Assembly (NCBI RefSeq): GCF_001578945.1
Contig: NZ_KQ969550.1
Location: forward strand, 527,952 to 574,870
Origin: Streptococcus oralis
Lineage (GTDB): Bacteria > Bacillota > Bacilli > Lactobacillales > Streptococcaceae
Direction: 5' to 3'
DNA: 46,919 nt
Below, one piece after another: positions 1-7,684 of the stretch. The translations under genes and the position numbers were made by a program. Each line of letters begins with the position of its first letter. The first letter of the stretch is position 1. A model generated the notes under the pieces. It ran no database searches, had not been told where the DNA came from, and worked only from the letters and a program-made list of their open reading frames with translations.

Positions 1-441
1 ATAAAAAGAGAATCCCGCTGCCTCAACCAAACCTTCAACCTGATTAAACCCTCTCTCAAGCAATCTTTCAGGACTTAAGGGAATCACCACAAATTCATAG
101 TCTCTATACTTTTTCAATTCCTCAGCAAGAACGGAAGCAAAAACTTTTCTAAGCAAAAAATCTCCATCAAACTTATATCGACTAAAGAAGTCTTTCATCG
201 CTTGGTTATAGGTGAAAATCGCCTTATGATCAACTTGGATTCCTTCTTTACACCAAAATTTACAATCTTGACAATACGTTGACTCTCCTTTTTTCATGCA
301 ACTCGGACAATGCACCTGTTCAATACTTTCAAAACTTAAAGAACAAGTTAAACAAAGAAGTATTTCTTGATTCTTCAAGAGCAAGAGACTACTAAAAGTC
401 AAATCACTCTTTGTAGTTTGGCCACACAATAAGCAACTCAT
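1..441 (-). CDS. comFC: ComFC, competence phosphoribosyltransferase-like protein (3' end outside window)
   Basis: Late competence protein of the ComF/GntX phosphoribosyltransferase-like family, which works with ComFA in transport of single-stranded DNA during transformation. The visible 147 codons start MSCLLCGQ and carry four CxxC-type pairs (residues 3/6, then CLTC, CPSC and CQDC), a likely zinc-binding N-terminal region. They then run into a segment ending with a VVIPLSPERLLERGFNQ-type stretch typical of ComFC. The PRTase active-site loop lies beyond the window edge. The start ATG overlaps the comFA stop codon (ATGA, 438-441), so the two are translationally coupled and share the cin-box promoter upstream of comFA. 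The frame stays open to base 1, so this is an edge truncation and not a pseudogene. Confidence 0.93.
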   Translation of the reverse strand, partial: MSCLLCGQTTKSDLTFSSLLLLKNQEILLCLTCSLSFESIEQVHCPSCMKKGESTYCQDCKFWCKEGIQVDHKAIFTYNQAMKDFFSRYKFDGDFLLRKVFASVLAEELKKYRDYEFVVIPLSPERLLERGFNQVEGLVEAAGFSFY

Positions 442-1736
442 AAGCCTGCCTCCTTGTTCATTTGTTTGATTTCCTTGATTGCCTTTTTGATTGAAGTATT
501 TAATCCATCATGAAAAAAGAGCAATTCACCAGTTGGTCTATCCATACTACGCCCGACTCGTCCTCCAATCTGAATCAAGCTAGACTTGGTAAAGAGGCGA
601 TGATTGGCCTCCACTACAAAAACATCCACACAAGGGAAGGTAACTCCACGTTCCAAGATTGTCGTACTGATCAGTATCGTCAACTCTCCATCTCGAAAAG
701 CTTGCACCTGCTCTAATCGATCTTCTGTAACAGAAGACACAAAACCAATTTTCTCATCTGGAAAATACACCTGCAAGATTTCTTTTAGTTTCTCGCCTTT
801 CTGAATCTCTGATGCAAAAATTAGTAATGGATATCCAGTCTTTCTCTGCTTCTCAATATAGGCCTTTAACTTGGATGACAACTGACTTTTCTCTAAACAA
901 CGATTAAAATCTGATAACCAGACTGGTTTAGGAATAATCAAAGGATTTCCATGAAACCGTCTCGGCAAGCTTAATCGTTTTAATTCTCCTGTGCGAACCT
1001 TCCTATCTAACTCATCTGTAGAAGTTGCTGTGAGGAATATCCTCAATCCATCCTCCTTTACACTATTCTTTACAGCATAGTAAAGCATAGTGTTGTCAAC
1101 ATAAGGAAAGGCATCTACCTCATCCACTATCAACAAATCAAAAGCATGATAAAATTTTAATAACTGATGAGTTGTCGCAACTACTAAGGGAGTTCGAAAA
1201 TATGGCTCTGATTCGCCATGGAGTAGCGCTATATCGCAAGCAAAGTCATTCTGCAGTCGCTTATATAGTTCTAAACACACATCAATTCGAGGACTGGACA
1301 AACAAACTGCACCACCATCATCAATAACTTTGGCCACAACTTGATAAATCATCTCTGTCTTTCCAGCTCCTGTCACAGCATGAACTAAGGTCGGTTCTTT
1401 CTTTTCGACTGCCCGGATCAATCCCTCCGATACCTTCTCTTGAAAAGGAGTCAATTGGCCACGCCATTTAAGAACATCTTGTTTCGGAAAATCCTCCTGT
1501 GGAAAATAGTATAAAGCTTGATCGCTCCTGACTCGTTTCATCAGCAAGCACTCCCTGCAATAGTAAGCACCAACAGGCAAATACCATTCTTCCAAAATAG
1601 GACTGTCACAACGTTGACAAAATAGTTTCCCCTTCTCTTTTCTCATTGCTTGCAGTTTCACTGCTGCCTCTCGTTCTTCTTTGGTTAATTCTTTCTCAGT
1701 AAACAAGCGACCAAGATAATTTGGATTTACTTTCAT
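438..1736 (-). CDS. comFA: ComFA, competence DNA helicase/translocase
   Basis: DEAD-box-like superfamily 2 ATPase that powers import of transforming single-stranded DNA at the cytoplasmic face of the membrane. The 432-residue protein has a Cys4 zinc motif (Cys40, 43, 60, 63), Walker A AVTGAGKT (about 120-127), the Walker B box DEVD (205-208), and a C-terminal helicase lobe with the QIGGRVGR motif VI near residue 392. These match ComFA (CflA) throughout. A perfect ComX (SigX) cin-box TACGAATA ends only 7 nt before the ATG, with no room for a Shine-Dalgarno sequence, so the mRNA may be leaderless or nearly so. The next in-frame ATG (residue 31) would remove conserved sequence, so the first ATG is kept. 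First gene of comFA-comFC. Confidence 0.96.
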   Translation of the reverse strand: MKVNPNYLGRLFTEKELTKEEREAAVKLQAMRKEKGKLFCQRCDSPILEEWYLPVGAYYCRECLLMKRVRSDQALYYFPQEDFPKQDVLKWRGQLTPFQEKVSEGLIRAVEKKEPTLVHAVTGAGKTEMIYQVVAKVIDDGGAVCLSSPRIDVCLELYKRLQNDFACDIALLHGESEPYFRTPLVVATTHQLLKFYHAFDLLIVDEVDAFPYVDNTMLYYAVKNSVKEDGLRIFLTATSTDELDRKVRTGELKRLSLPRRFHGNPLIIPKPVWLSDFNRCLEKSQLSSKLKAYIEKQRKTGYPLLIFASEIQKGEKLKEILQVYFPDEKIGFVSSVTEDRLEQVQAFRDGELTILISTTILERGVTFPCVDVFVVEANHRLFTKSSLIQIGGRVGRSMDRPTGELLFFHDGLNTSIKKAIKEIKQMNKEAGL

Positions 1737-1743
1737 ACTTCTT

Positions 1744-1751
1744 TATTCGTA
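1744..1751 (-). promoter_or_regulatory. ComX cin-box (combox) promoter of comFA-comFC
   Basis: The minus strand reads TACGAATA, the consensus -10-like element recognised by the alternative sigma factor ComX/SigX, preceded by T-rich sequence as in other streptococcal late competence promoters. It lies 7 nt from the comFA start codon. Confidence 0.9.
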
Positions 1752-1780
1752 AAAATCTGGCGCTTTGAAGTTTTTTTTAG

Positions 1781-1786
1781 TACAAT
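1781..1786 (+). promoter_or_regulatory. -10 box of yigZ promoter
   Basis: TACAAT lies 6 nt before the yigZ ATG. No clear -35 hexamer sits 16-18 nt upstream. No Shine-Dalgarno sequence separates the box from the ATG, so initiation would fall on or very near the start codon. Confidence 0.5.
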
Positions 1787-1792
1787 TAGATC

Positions 1793-2428
1793 ATGGAATT
1801 TAGAACAATTAAAGAGGACGGGCAGGTCCAAGAAGAAATTAAAAAGTCACGCTTTATCTGTCATGCAAAGCGTGTCTATAGTGAAGAAGAGGCGCGTGAT
1901 TTCATCACTGCCATCAAAAAAGAACACTACAAAGCCACCCATAACTGCTCTGCTTTTATTGTAGGGGAACGAAGTGAAATCAAGCGTACAAGTGATGATG
2001 GGGAGCCTAGTGGTACTGCTGGAGTCCCAATGCTTGGTGTCCTAGAGAATCACAATCTTACTAATGTCTGTGTAGTAGTTACCCGCTACTTTGGAGGAAT
2101 TAAGTTAGGTGCTGGGGGGTTGATTCGTGCTTATGCAGGTAGTGTGGCCTTGGCTGTCAAAGAAATTGGTATTATTGAAATCAAAGAACAGGCTGGCATA
2201 GCCATTCAGATGTCTTACGCTCAATACCAAGAGTACAGTAATTTCCTTAAAGAATATAATCTCATGGAGCTGGATACGAACTTTACAGATCAAGTTGATA
2301 CAATGATTTATGTTGACAAGGAAGAGAAAGAAAATATCAAAGCTGCTCTTGTTGAGTTCTTTAATGGAAAAATCACTTTAACAGATCAAGATTTACGTGA
2401 AGTTGAGGTTCTTGTAAACTTAGTGTAA
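1793..2428 (+). CDS. YigZ/IMPACT family protein (UPF0029)
   Basis: 211-residue member of the YigZ/YvyE (IMPACT, UPF0029) family, with an N-terminal domain carrying the conserved SDDGEPSGTAG segment (about 65-75) and the RYFGGIKLGAGGLIRAY block (about 103-119), then a C-terminal UPF0029-type ferredoxin-like domain. The biochemical role is not settled; eukaryotic IMPACT affects translational control. It is divergent from comFA with 56 bp between the start codons, the same neighbourhood as in pneumococcus. No ribosome-binding site precedes the ATG and a -10-like box is immediately upstream, suggesting leaderless translation. I cannot infer a precise function from this sequence. Confidence 0.9.
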   Translation: MEFRTIKEDGQVQEEIKKSRFICHAKRVYSEEEARDFITAIKKEHYKATHNCSAFIVGERSEIKRTSDDGEPSGTAGVPMLGVLENHNLTNVCVVVTRYFGGIKLGAGGLIRAYAGSVALAVKEIGIIEIKEQAGIAIQMSYAQYQEYSNFLKEYNLMELDTNFTDQVDTMIYVDKEEKENIKAALVEFFNGKITLTDQDLREVEVLVNLV

Positions 2429-2495
2429 ACAAAAAATATAGTTCGTACCTACTAAATCTATTCGCAGATTCACAGCTTGGATGCTTGATATAAAA

Positions 2496-2520
2496 AAATC
2501 CTATCACTTTGATAGGATTT
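2496..2520 (+). terminator. Hairpin terminator after yigZ
   Basis: 11-bp perfect stem AAATCCTATCA/TGATAGGATTT with a 3-nt loop between yigZ and cysK. The downstream U-tract is weak (ctatatttta), so termination may be partial. Confidence 0.6.
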
Positions 2521-2526
2521 CTATAT

Positions 2527-2555
2527 TTTACAAATAGCTTAGAGCGCGTTATACT
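2527..2555 (+). promoter_or_regulatory. Promoter of cysK
   Basis: -35 TTTACA (2527-2532) and -10 TATACT (2550-2555) are separated by exactly 17 bp, a good housekeeping-sigma promoter about 30 bp before the cysK start. Confidence 0.75.
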
Positions 2556-2584
2556 AGTATCATCTTATACAAAGAGGTATATCT

Positions 2585-3511
2585 ATGGCTATTTATAACA
2601 ATATCACTGAACTAATCGGACAGACACCGATTGTTAAACTTAACAACATTGTTCCAGAGGGTGCTGCAGACGTCTATGTTAAACTAGAAGCTTTTAATCC
2701 TGGATCTTCAGTAAAAGACCGTATTGCCCTTAGCATGATTGAAAAAGCGGAGCAAGATGATATTCTAAAACCGGGTGCTACCATTGTTGAAGCAACGAGT
2801 GGAAACACTGGTATCGGGCTTTCTTGGGTTGGTGCTGCTAAAGGCTATAAAGTTGTTATCGTCATGCCTGAAACGATGAGTGTGGAACGACGTAAGATTA
2901 TCCAAGCCTATGGTGCTGAACTCGTCCTTACTCCAGGTAGCGAAGGAATGAAAGGAGCGATTGCCAAAGCTCAGGAAATTGCTGCTGAACGTAACGGCTT
3001 CCTTCCGCTCCAATTTAATAATCCAGCTAATCCCGAAGTACACGAGAGAACAACAGGAGCTGAAATATTAGCTACTTTCGGTTCTGATGGACTAGATGCC
3101 TTTGTAGGCGGTGTCGGTACTGGTGGAACGATCTCAGGTGTTTCTCACGCTCTTAAAGCAGCAAATTCAAACATTCAAGTTTATGCAGTTGAGGCAGACG
3201 AGTCGGCTATCTTGTCTGGTGAAAAACCTGGGCCTCACAAAATTCAAGGCATCTCAGCTGGATTTATTCCTGAAACACTTGATACAAAGGCCTATGATGG
3301 TATCGTCCGTGTAACATCAGATGATGCTCTAGCACTTGGACGTGAAATTGGTGGAAAAGAGGGCTTCCTTGTTGGGATTTCCTCAGCTGCAGCGATTTAC
3401 GGAGCAATTGAAGTTGCCAAAAAATTAGGTACAGGTAAGAAAGTCCTTGCTTTAGCACCAGATAACGGCGAACGTTATTTGTCTACAGCACTCTATGAAT
3501 TTGAAGTGTAG
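2585..3511 (+). CDS. cysK: Cysteine synthase A (O-acetylserine sulfhydrylase)
   Basis: PLP enzyme that makes L-cysteine from O-acetyl-L-serine and sulfide in the cytoplasm. At 308 residues it matches the usual family length. The PLP-binding lysine is in the PGSSVKDR motif (Lys44), followed by the substrate-binding loop SGNTG (about 70-74), the PLP phosphate loop GTGGTISG (about 178-185) and a C-terminal SSAAA motif. Start ATG is preceded by AAAGAGG. Monocistronic: its own promoter upstream, and a hairpin terminator at 3528-3550. I see no riboswitch in the leader of about 20-25 nt. Confidence 0.95.
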   Translation: MAIYNNITELIGQTPIVKLNNIVPEGAADVYVKLEAFNPGSSVKDRIALSMIEKAEQDDILKPGATIVEATSGNTGIGLSWVGAAKGYKVVIVMPETMSVERRKIIQAYGAELVLTPGSEGMKGAIAKAQEIAAERNGFLPLQFNNPANPEVHERTTGAEILATFGSDGLDAFVGGVGTGGTISGVSHALKAANSNIQVYAVEADESAILSGEKPGPHKIQGISAGFIPETLDTKAYDGIVRVTSDDALALGREIGGKEGFLVGISSAAAIYGAIEVAKKLGTGKKVLALAPDNGERYLSTALYEFEV

Positions 3512-3527
3512 TCTCCTAAATGCACTT

Positions 3528-3550
3528 AGCCCTTATTATAGGGCTTTTTC
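3528..3550 (+). terminator. Rho-independent terminator of cysK
   Basis: Stem AGCCCT/AGGGCT with a 6-nt loop, followed by TTTTTCTTT, 16 nt after the cysK stop. Confidence 0.8.
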
Positions 3551-3593
3551 TTTGACCAATTTAAAGAAAAATCTAAGTTCTCTACAGCAAAAG

Positions 3594-3760
3594 AAAAGAG
3601 TCTGGGACAAAAGTCTAACCTTAAATATAAAAAGCGAACAAAACGAGTTATCTGACACTCAGAATTCTGTCTTGTTCGCTTTTTTATCTAATCTATCGAT
3701 TTTAAAAATTTATAATAAGGAATTCCTAAAATCAAAATCTTTTTGTCCCAGACTCCTTTT
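3594..3760. repeat. MITE-like nested inverted-repeat element
   Basis: Outer terminal inverted repeats GAGTCTGGGACAAAA (3598-3612) and its perfect complement (3741-3755) enclose a second inverted repeat, AAAAAGCGAACAA (629-641 of the 3-kb block, i.e. 3629-3641) with TTGTTCGCTTTTT (3672-3684). Outside the outer arms AAAA (3594-3597) faces TTTT (3757-3760). Elements beginning with a 'GTCTGGGACAAAA'-type end recur in mitis-group genomes, but I cannot name the family securely. No ORF of its own is credible. It sits between the convergent ends of cysK and tsf, and on the minus strand its stem-loops probably also serve as the tsf terminator. Confidence 0.8.
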
Positions 3761-3764
3761 ATCA

Positions 3765-4805
3765 TTAGTTATTCAAAGCTGCTGCCATTGTAGCTGCAAC
3801 TTCTGCTTCAAAGTCGTTTGCAGCTTTCTCGATACCTTCACCAACTTCAAAGCGAGCGAACTCAACTACTGAAGCATTTACTGATTCAAGGTAAGCTTCA
3901 ACTGTCTTGCTGTCATCCATGATGTAGACTTGTGCAAGAAGTGTGTATGCTTGGTCAACTTTGGTGTTGTCCAAGAAGAAACGGTCCATTTTACCTGGAA
4001 TGATTTTGTCCCAGATTTTTTCTGGTTTGCCTTCTGCAGCCAATTCAGCTTTGATGTCTTCTTCAGCTTGAGCAATCACTTCATCAGTCAATTGAGCTTT
4101 TGATCCATATTTCAAGTGTGGAAGAGCTGGTTTACCAACCATTGCACGACTATCATTATCTTGGTCAATCACGTGGTTCAATTGTGCCAACTCATCTTTA
4201 ACAAATTGCTCATCCAATTCTTTGTAAGAAAGAACTGTTGGTTTCATCGCAGCAATGTGCATTGAGATTTGTTTAGCAAGAGCTTCGTCTCCACCTTCGA
4301 TAACTGAGATAACACCGATACGACCACCATTGTGTTGGTAAGCACCGAAATGTTGTGCATCTGTTTTTTCGATCAAAGCAAAACGACGGAACGAGATTTT
4401 TTCACCGATTGTAGCTGTTGCAGATACATATGCAGCTTCAAGGGTTTCACCTGAAGGCATTGTCAAAGCAAGAGCCTCTTCGTTGTTAGCTGGTTTTCCT
4501 TCAGCAATTACTTTAGCCGTTGCGTTTACCAAGTCAACGAATTGAGCATTTTTCGCAACGAAGTCAGTTTCAGCATTTACTTCAACTACTGCTGCAACGT
4601 TACCGTTAACAAACACACCAGTCAAACCTTCTGCAGCAACACGGTCAGCTTTCTTAGCTGCCTTCGCCATACCTTTTTCGCGAAGCAATTCGATCGCTTT
4701 TTCGATATCACCGTCTGTTTCTACAAGTGCTTTTTTAGCGTCCATAACACCGGCACCAGATTTTTCACGCAATTCTTTTACAAGTTTAGCTGTAATTTCT
4801 GCCAT
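3765..4805 (-). CDS. tsf: Elongation factor Ts
   Basis: Guanine nucleotide exchange factor that regenerates EF-Tu-GTP during translation elongation. The 346-residue protein begins with the UBA-like N-terminal domain ([27 protein letters not shown] pattern, residues 1-27 region), followed by the EF-Tu-contacting TDFVAKN motif near residue 80. A long dimerisation/core region completes it, as in streptococcal EF-Ts, which is longer than the roughly 283-residue E. coli protein. It lies 78 bp downstream of rpsB, with an attenuator-like hairpin between and an AGGAG ribosome-binding site. The stop codon abuts the MITE-like repeat. Confidence 0.97.
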   Translation of the reverse strand: MAEITAKLVKELREKSGAGVMDAKKALVETDGDIEKAIELLREKGMAKAAKKADRVAAEGLTGVFVNGNVAAVVEVNAETDFVAKNAQFVDLVNATAKVIAEGKPANNEEALALTMPSGETLEAAYVSATATIGEKISFRRFALIEKTDAQHFGAYQHNGGRIGVISVIEGGDEALAKQISMHIAAMKPTVLSYKELDEQFVKDELAQLNHVIDQDNDSRAMVGKPALPHLKYGSKAQLTDEVIAQAEEDIKAELAAEGKPEKIWDKIIPGKMDRFFLDNTKVDQAYTLLAQVYIMDDSKTVEAYLESVNASVVEFARFEVGEGIEKAANDFEAEVAATMAAALNN

Positions 4806-4832
4806 TTTGATTCTCCTATATTTTTTAAAAAT

Positions 4833-4861
4833 AGGAGAGCCGGGCTAAGCCCCGCCCTCCT
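4833..4861 (-). terminator. Intercistronic hairpin (attenuator) between rpsB and tsf
   Basis: On the minus strand AGGAGGGCGGGGCTTAGCCC and the following GGCTCTCCT form a strong G+C-rich hairpin, trailed by ATTTTTAAAAAATA. It fits partial termination or an mRNA-stability element that tunes tsf relative to rpsB. Confidence 0.65.
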
Positions 4862-4883
4862 AGGTAATGATTACTTATTTGAA

Positions 4884-5663
4884 TTAAGCGTTGTCGCCTT
4901 CTACAACTTCAACGATTTCTTCGATTGAGTCAGCTTGAGCTTCTGAAGCTGCAAATTCTGCTTCAACTGCTGCTGCATCTTCACCTTGACGTCCTTCGAT
5001 GATAGCGTCAGCCAATTTAGCTGTGATCAATTTAACCGCGCGGATAGCGTCATCGTTAGCTGGGATAATTACATCGATATCGTCTGGATCAGTGTTTGTG
5101 TCAACCATCGCTACAACTGGGATTCCCAATTTTTTAGCTTCTTTAACAGCGATTTGCTCTTTATGTGGGTCAACTACGTACATTACATCTGGGATACGAG
5201 GCATGTCTTCGATACCACCCAAGAATTTTTCAAGACGTGCACGTTGCTTGTTAAGAAGTGCAACTTCTTTCTTAGGAAGAACGTCGAAAATTCCTTCTTC
5301 TTCCATACGTTTGATTTCTTTCAAACGAGCAATACGTTTTTGGATAGTTCCCCAGTTAGTAAGAGTTCCACCCAACCAACGGTGGTTGATAAAGTATTGA
5401 CCTGAACGTTCTGCTTCTTCTTTAACAGCGTCAGCAGCTTGTTTCTTAGTACCAACAAACAATACAACTGCATCGTTAGCTGCTGCATCACGCATAAAGT
5501 CATATGCTTGGTCAGCGTATTTTACAGTTTGTTGCAAGTCGATAACGTGGATTCCGTTACGCTCAGTGAAGATGTACTTAGCCATCTTAGGGTTCCAGCG
5601 ACGAGTTTGGTGACCAAAGTGTACACCAGCCTCAAGAAGTTGTTTCATTGAAATTACTGCCAT
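4884..5663 (-). CDS. rpsB: 30S ribosomal protein S2
   Basis: Structural protein of the small ribosomal subunit that contacts 16S rRNA and is needed for S1/mRNA binding. The 259-residue protein opens with the S2 signature [22 protein letters not shown] and contains the FVGTKKQA and [19 protein letters not shown] segments typical of bacterial S2. The acidic C-terminal tail ([12 protein letters not shown]) is usual for streptococci. AGGAG lies ahead of ATG. It is first in an rpsB-tsf operon with a promoter at 5779-5807 and a leader of about 110 nt. Confidence 0.98.
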   Translation of the reverse strand: MAVISMKQLLEAGVHFGHQTRRWNPKMAKYIFTERNGIHVIDLQQTVKYADQAYDFMRDAAANDAVVLFVGTKKQAADAVKEEAERSGQYFINHRWLGGTLTNWGTIQKRIARLKEIKRMEEEGIFDVLPKKEVALLNKQRARLEKFLGGIEDMPRIPDVMYVVDPHKEQIAVKEAKKLGIPVVAMVDTNTDPDDIDVIIPANDDAIRAVKLITAKLADAIIEGRQGEDAAAVEAEFAASEAQADSIEEIVEVVEGDNA

Positions 5664-5778
5664 GAGTATTTCTCCTTTTTGTTTTTTCCTCTCCTAGATT
5701 TCAGCTTGCAAAACGACCCAAGGGCAACAGTTTCACAATTCATCAAGAATGAGTATTATCGTTTACACGACAGGTTTT

Positions 5779-5807
5779 ATTTTATCACATTTCAACAGCA
5801 TTTTCAA
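5779..5807 (-). promoter_or_regulatory. Promoter of rpsB-tsf
   Basis: On the minus strand TTGAAA (5802-5807), a 17-bp spacer and TAAAAT (5779-5784) form a strong housekeeping promoter. Transcription would start near 5772, giving a long untranslated leader before rpsB. Confidence 0.75.
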
Positions 5808-5852
5808 GTTATTTAGTAGAATTTTAGTAGGACTTTCGGCTAAAAACATTAA

Positions 5853-5874
5853 AAGAGACTCGATTGAGTCTCTT
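5853..5874 (-). terminator. Rho-independent terminator of pcsB
   Basis: Stem AAGAGACTC/GAGTCTCTT with a 4-nt loop, followed on the minus strand by TTTAATGTTTTT, 11 nt past the pcsB stop. Confidence 0.8.
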
Positions 5875-5885
5875 CATTTTATACA

Positions 5886-7094
5886 TTAGTTTGGATAGAT
5901 GTATGTTACGTAACCTTCAGAAGTTGTAGTTGGGTTGAACCATCCACGTTTGTTTCCGATTGTACGATCTCCACCGTAGTTTGATTCTGATACTTGAATA
6001 CGAGTTGATGATGAAACAGCTGTAACAACCGCTACGTGTCCGTAACCACCATCATTCCAGCATGCAATCGCACCAACTTGTGGTTGAGAACCTGTACGGA
6101 ATCCGGCAGCCGCCGCACTTGTAGCCCACTGAGCTCCATTACCCCAGTAATCTCCAGCCCAAGGTGCTAATGTTTTAGCTCCCCAAGTACATTCTCCAGT
6201 TGGATAACTTGAAGCATTTGTACTGTATGTTGGACGCTGTCTAGTTGGAGTTGGGGCAGGTGCTGGAATGTAGCTTGAATCATCATCTGATGAAGAGCTT
6301 GAAGTTGCTTGCACTTGATCTGAAAGTGTTGTATTTCCAGAAGCAACAACCGATTGTTGTTGGCTTGTTTGACGTGCTTTATAAGCTGCTTCTGCTTCTG
6401 CTGCTGCTTTCGCTTCTGCCTCTGCTGCTGCTTTTTGTTCCAATAAAGTAGCTTTATCGCTTTCTGCAGTAGCTTTCTCTGCAGCAAGGTTTAACTCAGC
6501 AACTTTCAACTCTGCTTGTTTTGTTGTCAATACTTGTGCATCGTCAGCAAGTGTTTGTTGGTTCGCAATTACAGTGTTGATTGCTTCATTATTTGCAACT
6601 TGTTTTTCAGCGATAGATTTCTTATCAGCTTTCTGTTGCTCCAACATTTTGTTGTTAGCTGATACAATCTCGCTCATAGCTGCAACACGTGAGATAGCCT
6701 CAGTAATTGATTTTGAGTTTACAATTGTATTGATATAACTAGTTGCAGCGCCGTTTGTTTGCGCACTACGCGCTTGTTTTTCCAAAGATTCATTACGAGC
6801 AACAATGTTCTTAGAAAGCTCTGTAATTTCTCCTTCAAGTTTCTTAGATTCCGCTTGTAGCGTTTCATTTTCAGCTTGCAAACTTGTTTGTTGAGTTTGG
6901 ATAGCTGTAACTTGCGTTTGGATTTCATCTACTTGCTTTTGAGCTTCTTGTTGTTGAGCTGTCAAATTACTAATCTTACTATCTTGAGCAGCAATTTTTT
7001 CATCAGTTGTTTCTGCACGAACAGTTGTCAATACTGCCGTTTGTGAGACCAATACTGTACTTAACAAAAGTGACGCTAAGATTTTTTTCTTCAT
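5886..7094 (-). CDS. pcsB: PcsB, peptidoglycan hydrolase of cell division (CHAP domain)
   Basis: Secreted peptidoglycan hydrolase that is activated at the septum by FtsEX and is important for daughter-cell separation in mitis-group streptococci. The 402-residue protein has a signal peptide (residues 1-27, cleavage near VRAET) and a long coiled-coil/Ala-rich region (about 30-240). A Ser/Pro linker (about 255-295) leads to a CHAP domain with catalytic Cys302 and His353 (YGHVAVV). A WalR-like box and a -10 TATACT lie upstream, fitting the known control of pcsB by the WalRK (VicRK) system. It sits directly after mreCD but has its own promoter and terminator. Confidence 0.96.
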   Translation of the reverse strand: MKKKILASLLLSTVLVSQTAVLTTVRAETTDEKIAAQDSKISNLTAQQQEAQKQVDEIQTQVTAIQTQQTSLQAENETLQAESKKLEGEITELSKNIVARNESLEKQARSAQTNGAATSYINTIVNSKSITEAISRVAAMSEIVSANNKMLEQQKADKKSIAEKQVANNEAINTVIANQQTLADDAQVLTTKQAELKVAELNLAAEKATAESDKATLLEQKAAAEAEAKAAAEAEAAYKARQTSQQQSVVASGNTTLSDQVQATSSSSSDDDSSYIPAPAPTPTRQRPTYSTNASSYPTGECTWGAKTLAPWAGDYWGNGAQWATSAAAAGFRTGSQPQVGAIACWNDGGYGHVAVVTAVSSSTRIQVSESNYGGDRTIGNKRGWFNPTTTSEGYVTYIYPN

Positions 7095-7129
7095 ATTCTG
7101 TCGATACTCCTTCTATTTGAGACATTACT

Positions 7130-7135
7130 AGTATA
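7130..7135 (-). promoter_or_regulatory. -10 box of pcsB promoter
   Basis: Minus strand TATACT, about 35 bp before the pcsB ATG and 21 bp downstream of the WalR-type repeats, consistent with an activator-dependent promoter. Confidence 0.65.
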
Positions 7136-7156
7136 CCAAAAAAAGACATAATAAAT

Positions 7157-7173
7157 ATTACGCCTTTGTTACA
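7157..7173 (-). promoter_or_regulatory. WalR (VicR) binding site upstream of pcsB
   Basis: Minus strand TGTAAC-N5-CGTAAT matches the WalR consensus of two TGTWAH hexamers spaced by 5 bp, with one mismatch in the second repeat. Control of pcsB by WalRK is established in S. pneumoniae. Confidence 0.75.
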
Positions 7174-7187
7174 TTTATATTTCTTTC

Positions 7188-7682
7188 TTATAGATAAAGT
7201 TTTTCAAAAATATATTGGAAAATAAGCATCCATAAAAAGTTTAAAATCATTGATGGGACAAGACTGTAGACAATGAAAACTGGCATTGATTCTACTGTCA
7301 GTCCCATAGCAAGGGCCAGGAGATAACTACCCATATCAAATAGGAAGCTCATCACAACTATTGTTAACATTCTTGTCCAACGGTTTAGCAAGATTACACT
7401 ATTAAACTTATGGAGCGAAGCACCTATTAAGATAAATAGAAGTGTCGCAATTCCTATCAAGTGGAAAAAATAGATATCGTACACCAAACCCACTATACAG
7501 CAATAAGCTAAGTAGAGATATTCTGAAACCTCAATTGTCTTAAACAAGAGAAATAAAAACAGAAAATGACTGGCTAAATGAAAGTGGGGGAAAAAGGATC
7601 CCACCAGTTGACCAATATGAGCATCAACTAACACAATAATAGGGAGTAAAAAAAATATACCAACTTGTTTTAACAGTCTCAT
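7188..7682 (-). CDS. mreD: Rod shape-determining membrane protein MreD
   Basis: Small polytopic membrane protein of 164 residues, about five hydrophobic helices (near 7-30, 38-57, 60-85, 100-125, 133-160), matching MreD. With MreC it directs peripheral (lateral) peptidoglycan synthesis. Ovococci have mreCD without mreB. It starts 2 nt after the mreC stop, so the pair is co-transcribed and probably translationally coupled. Sequence similarity in MreD is weak in general, so the call rests on length, topology and position after mreC. Confidence 0.88.
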   Translation of the reverse strand: MRLLKQVGIFFLLPIIVLVDAHIGQLVGSFFPHFHLASHFLFLFLLFKTIEVSEYLYLAYCCIVGLVYDIYFFHLIGIATLLFILIGASLHKFNSVILLNRWTRMLTIVVMSFLFDMGSYLLALAMGLTVESMPVFIVYSLVPSMILNFLWMLIFQYIFEKLYL

Positions 7683-7684
7683 TG

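Noticed and set aside
2429-2584. SAM or cysteine-responsive riboswitch before cysK
   Set aside because: A well-spaced promoter lies only about 30 bp from the ATG. The hairpin at 2496-2520 is upstream of it and fits a yigZ terminator.
3495-3872. 125-codon open frame crossing the cysK end, the inverted repeat and the tsf 3' end
   Set aside because: It reads through a terminator and both arms of the repeat, has no RBS and overlaps tsf antisense. It is a chance frame.
4542-4928. 128-codon frame antisense to tsf and the rpsB-tsf gap
   Set aside because: Antisense shadow of highly expressed biased-codon genes, with a Phe/Cys-rich product and no RBS.
6167-6487. Glutamine-rich frame on the same strand as pcsB
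   Set aside because: It is the frame-shifted reading of the Ala/Glu-rich coiled coil of pcsB; the repeats explain its composition.
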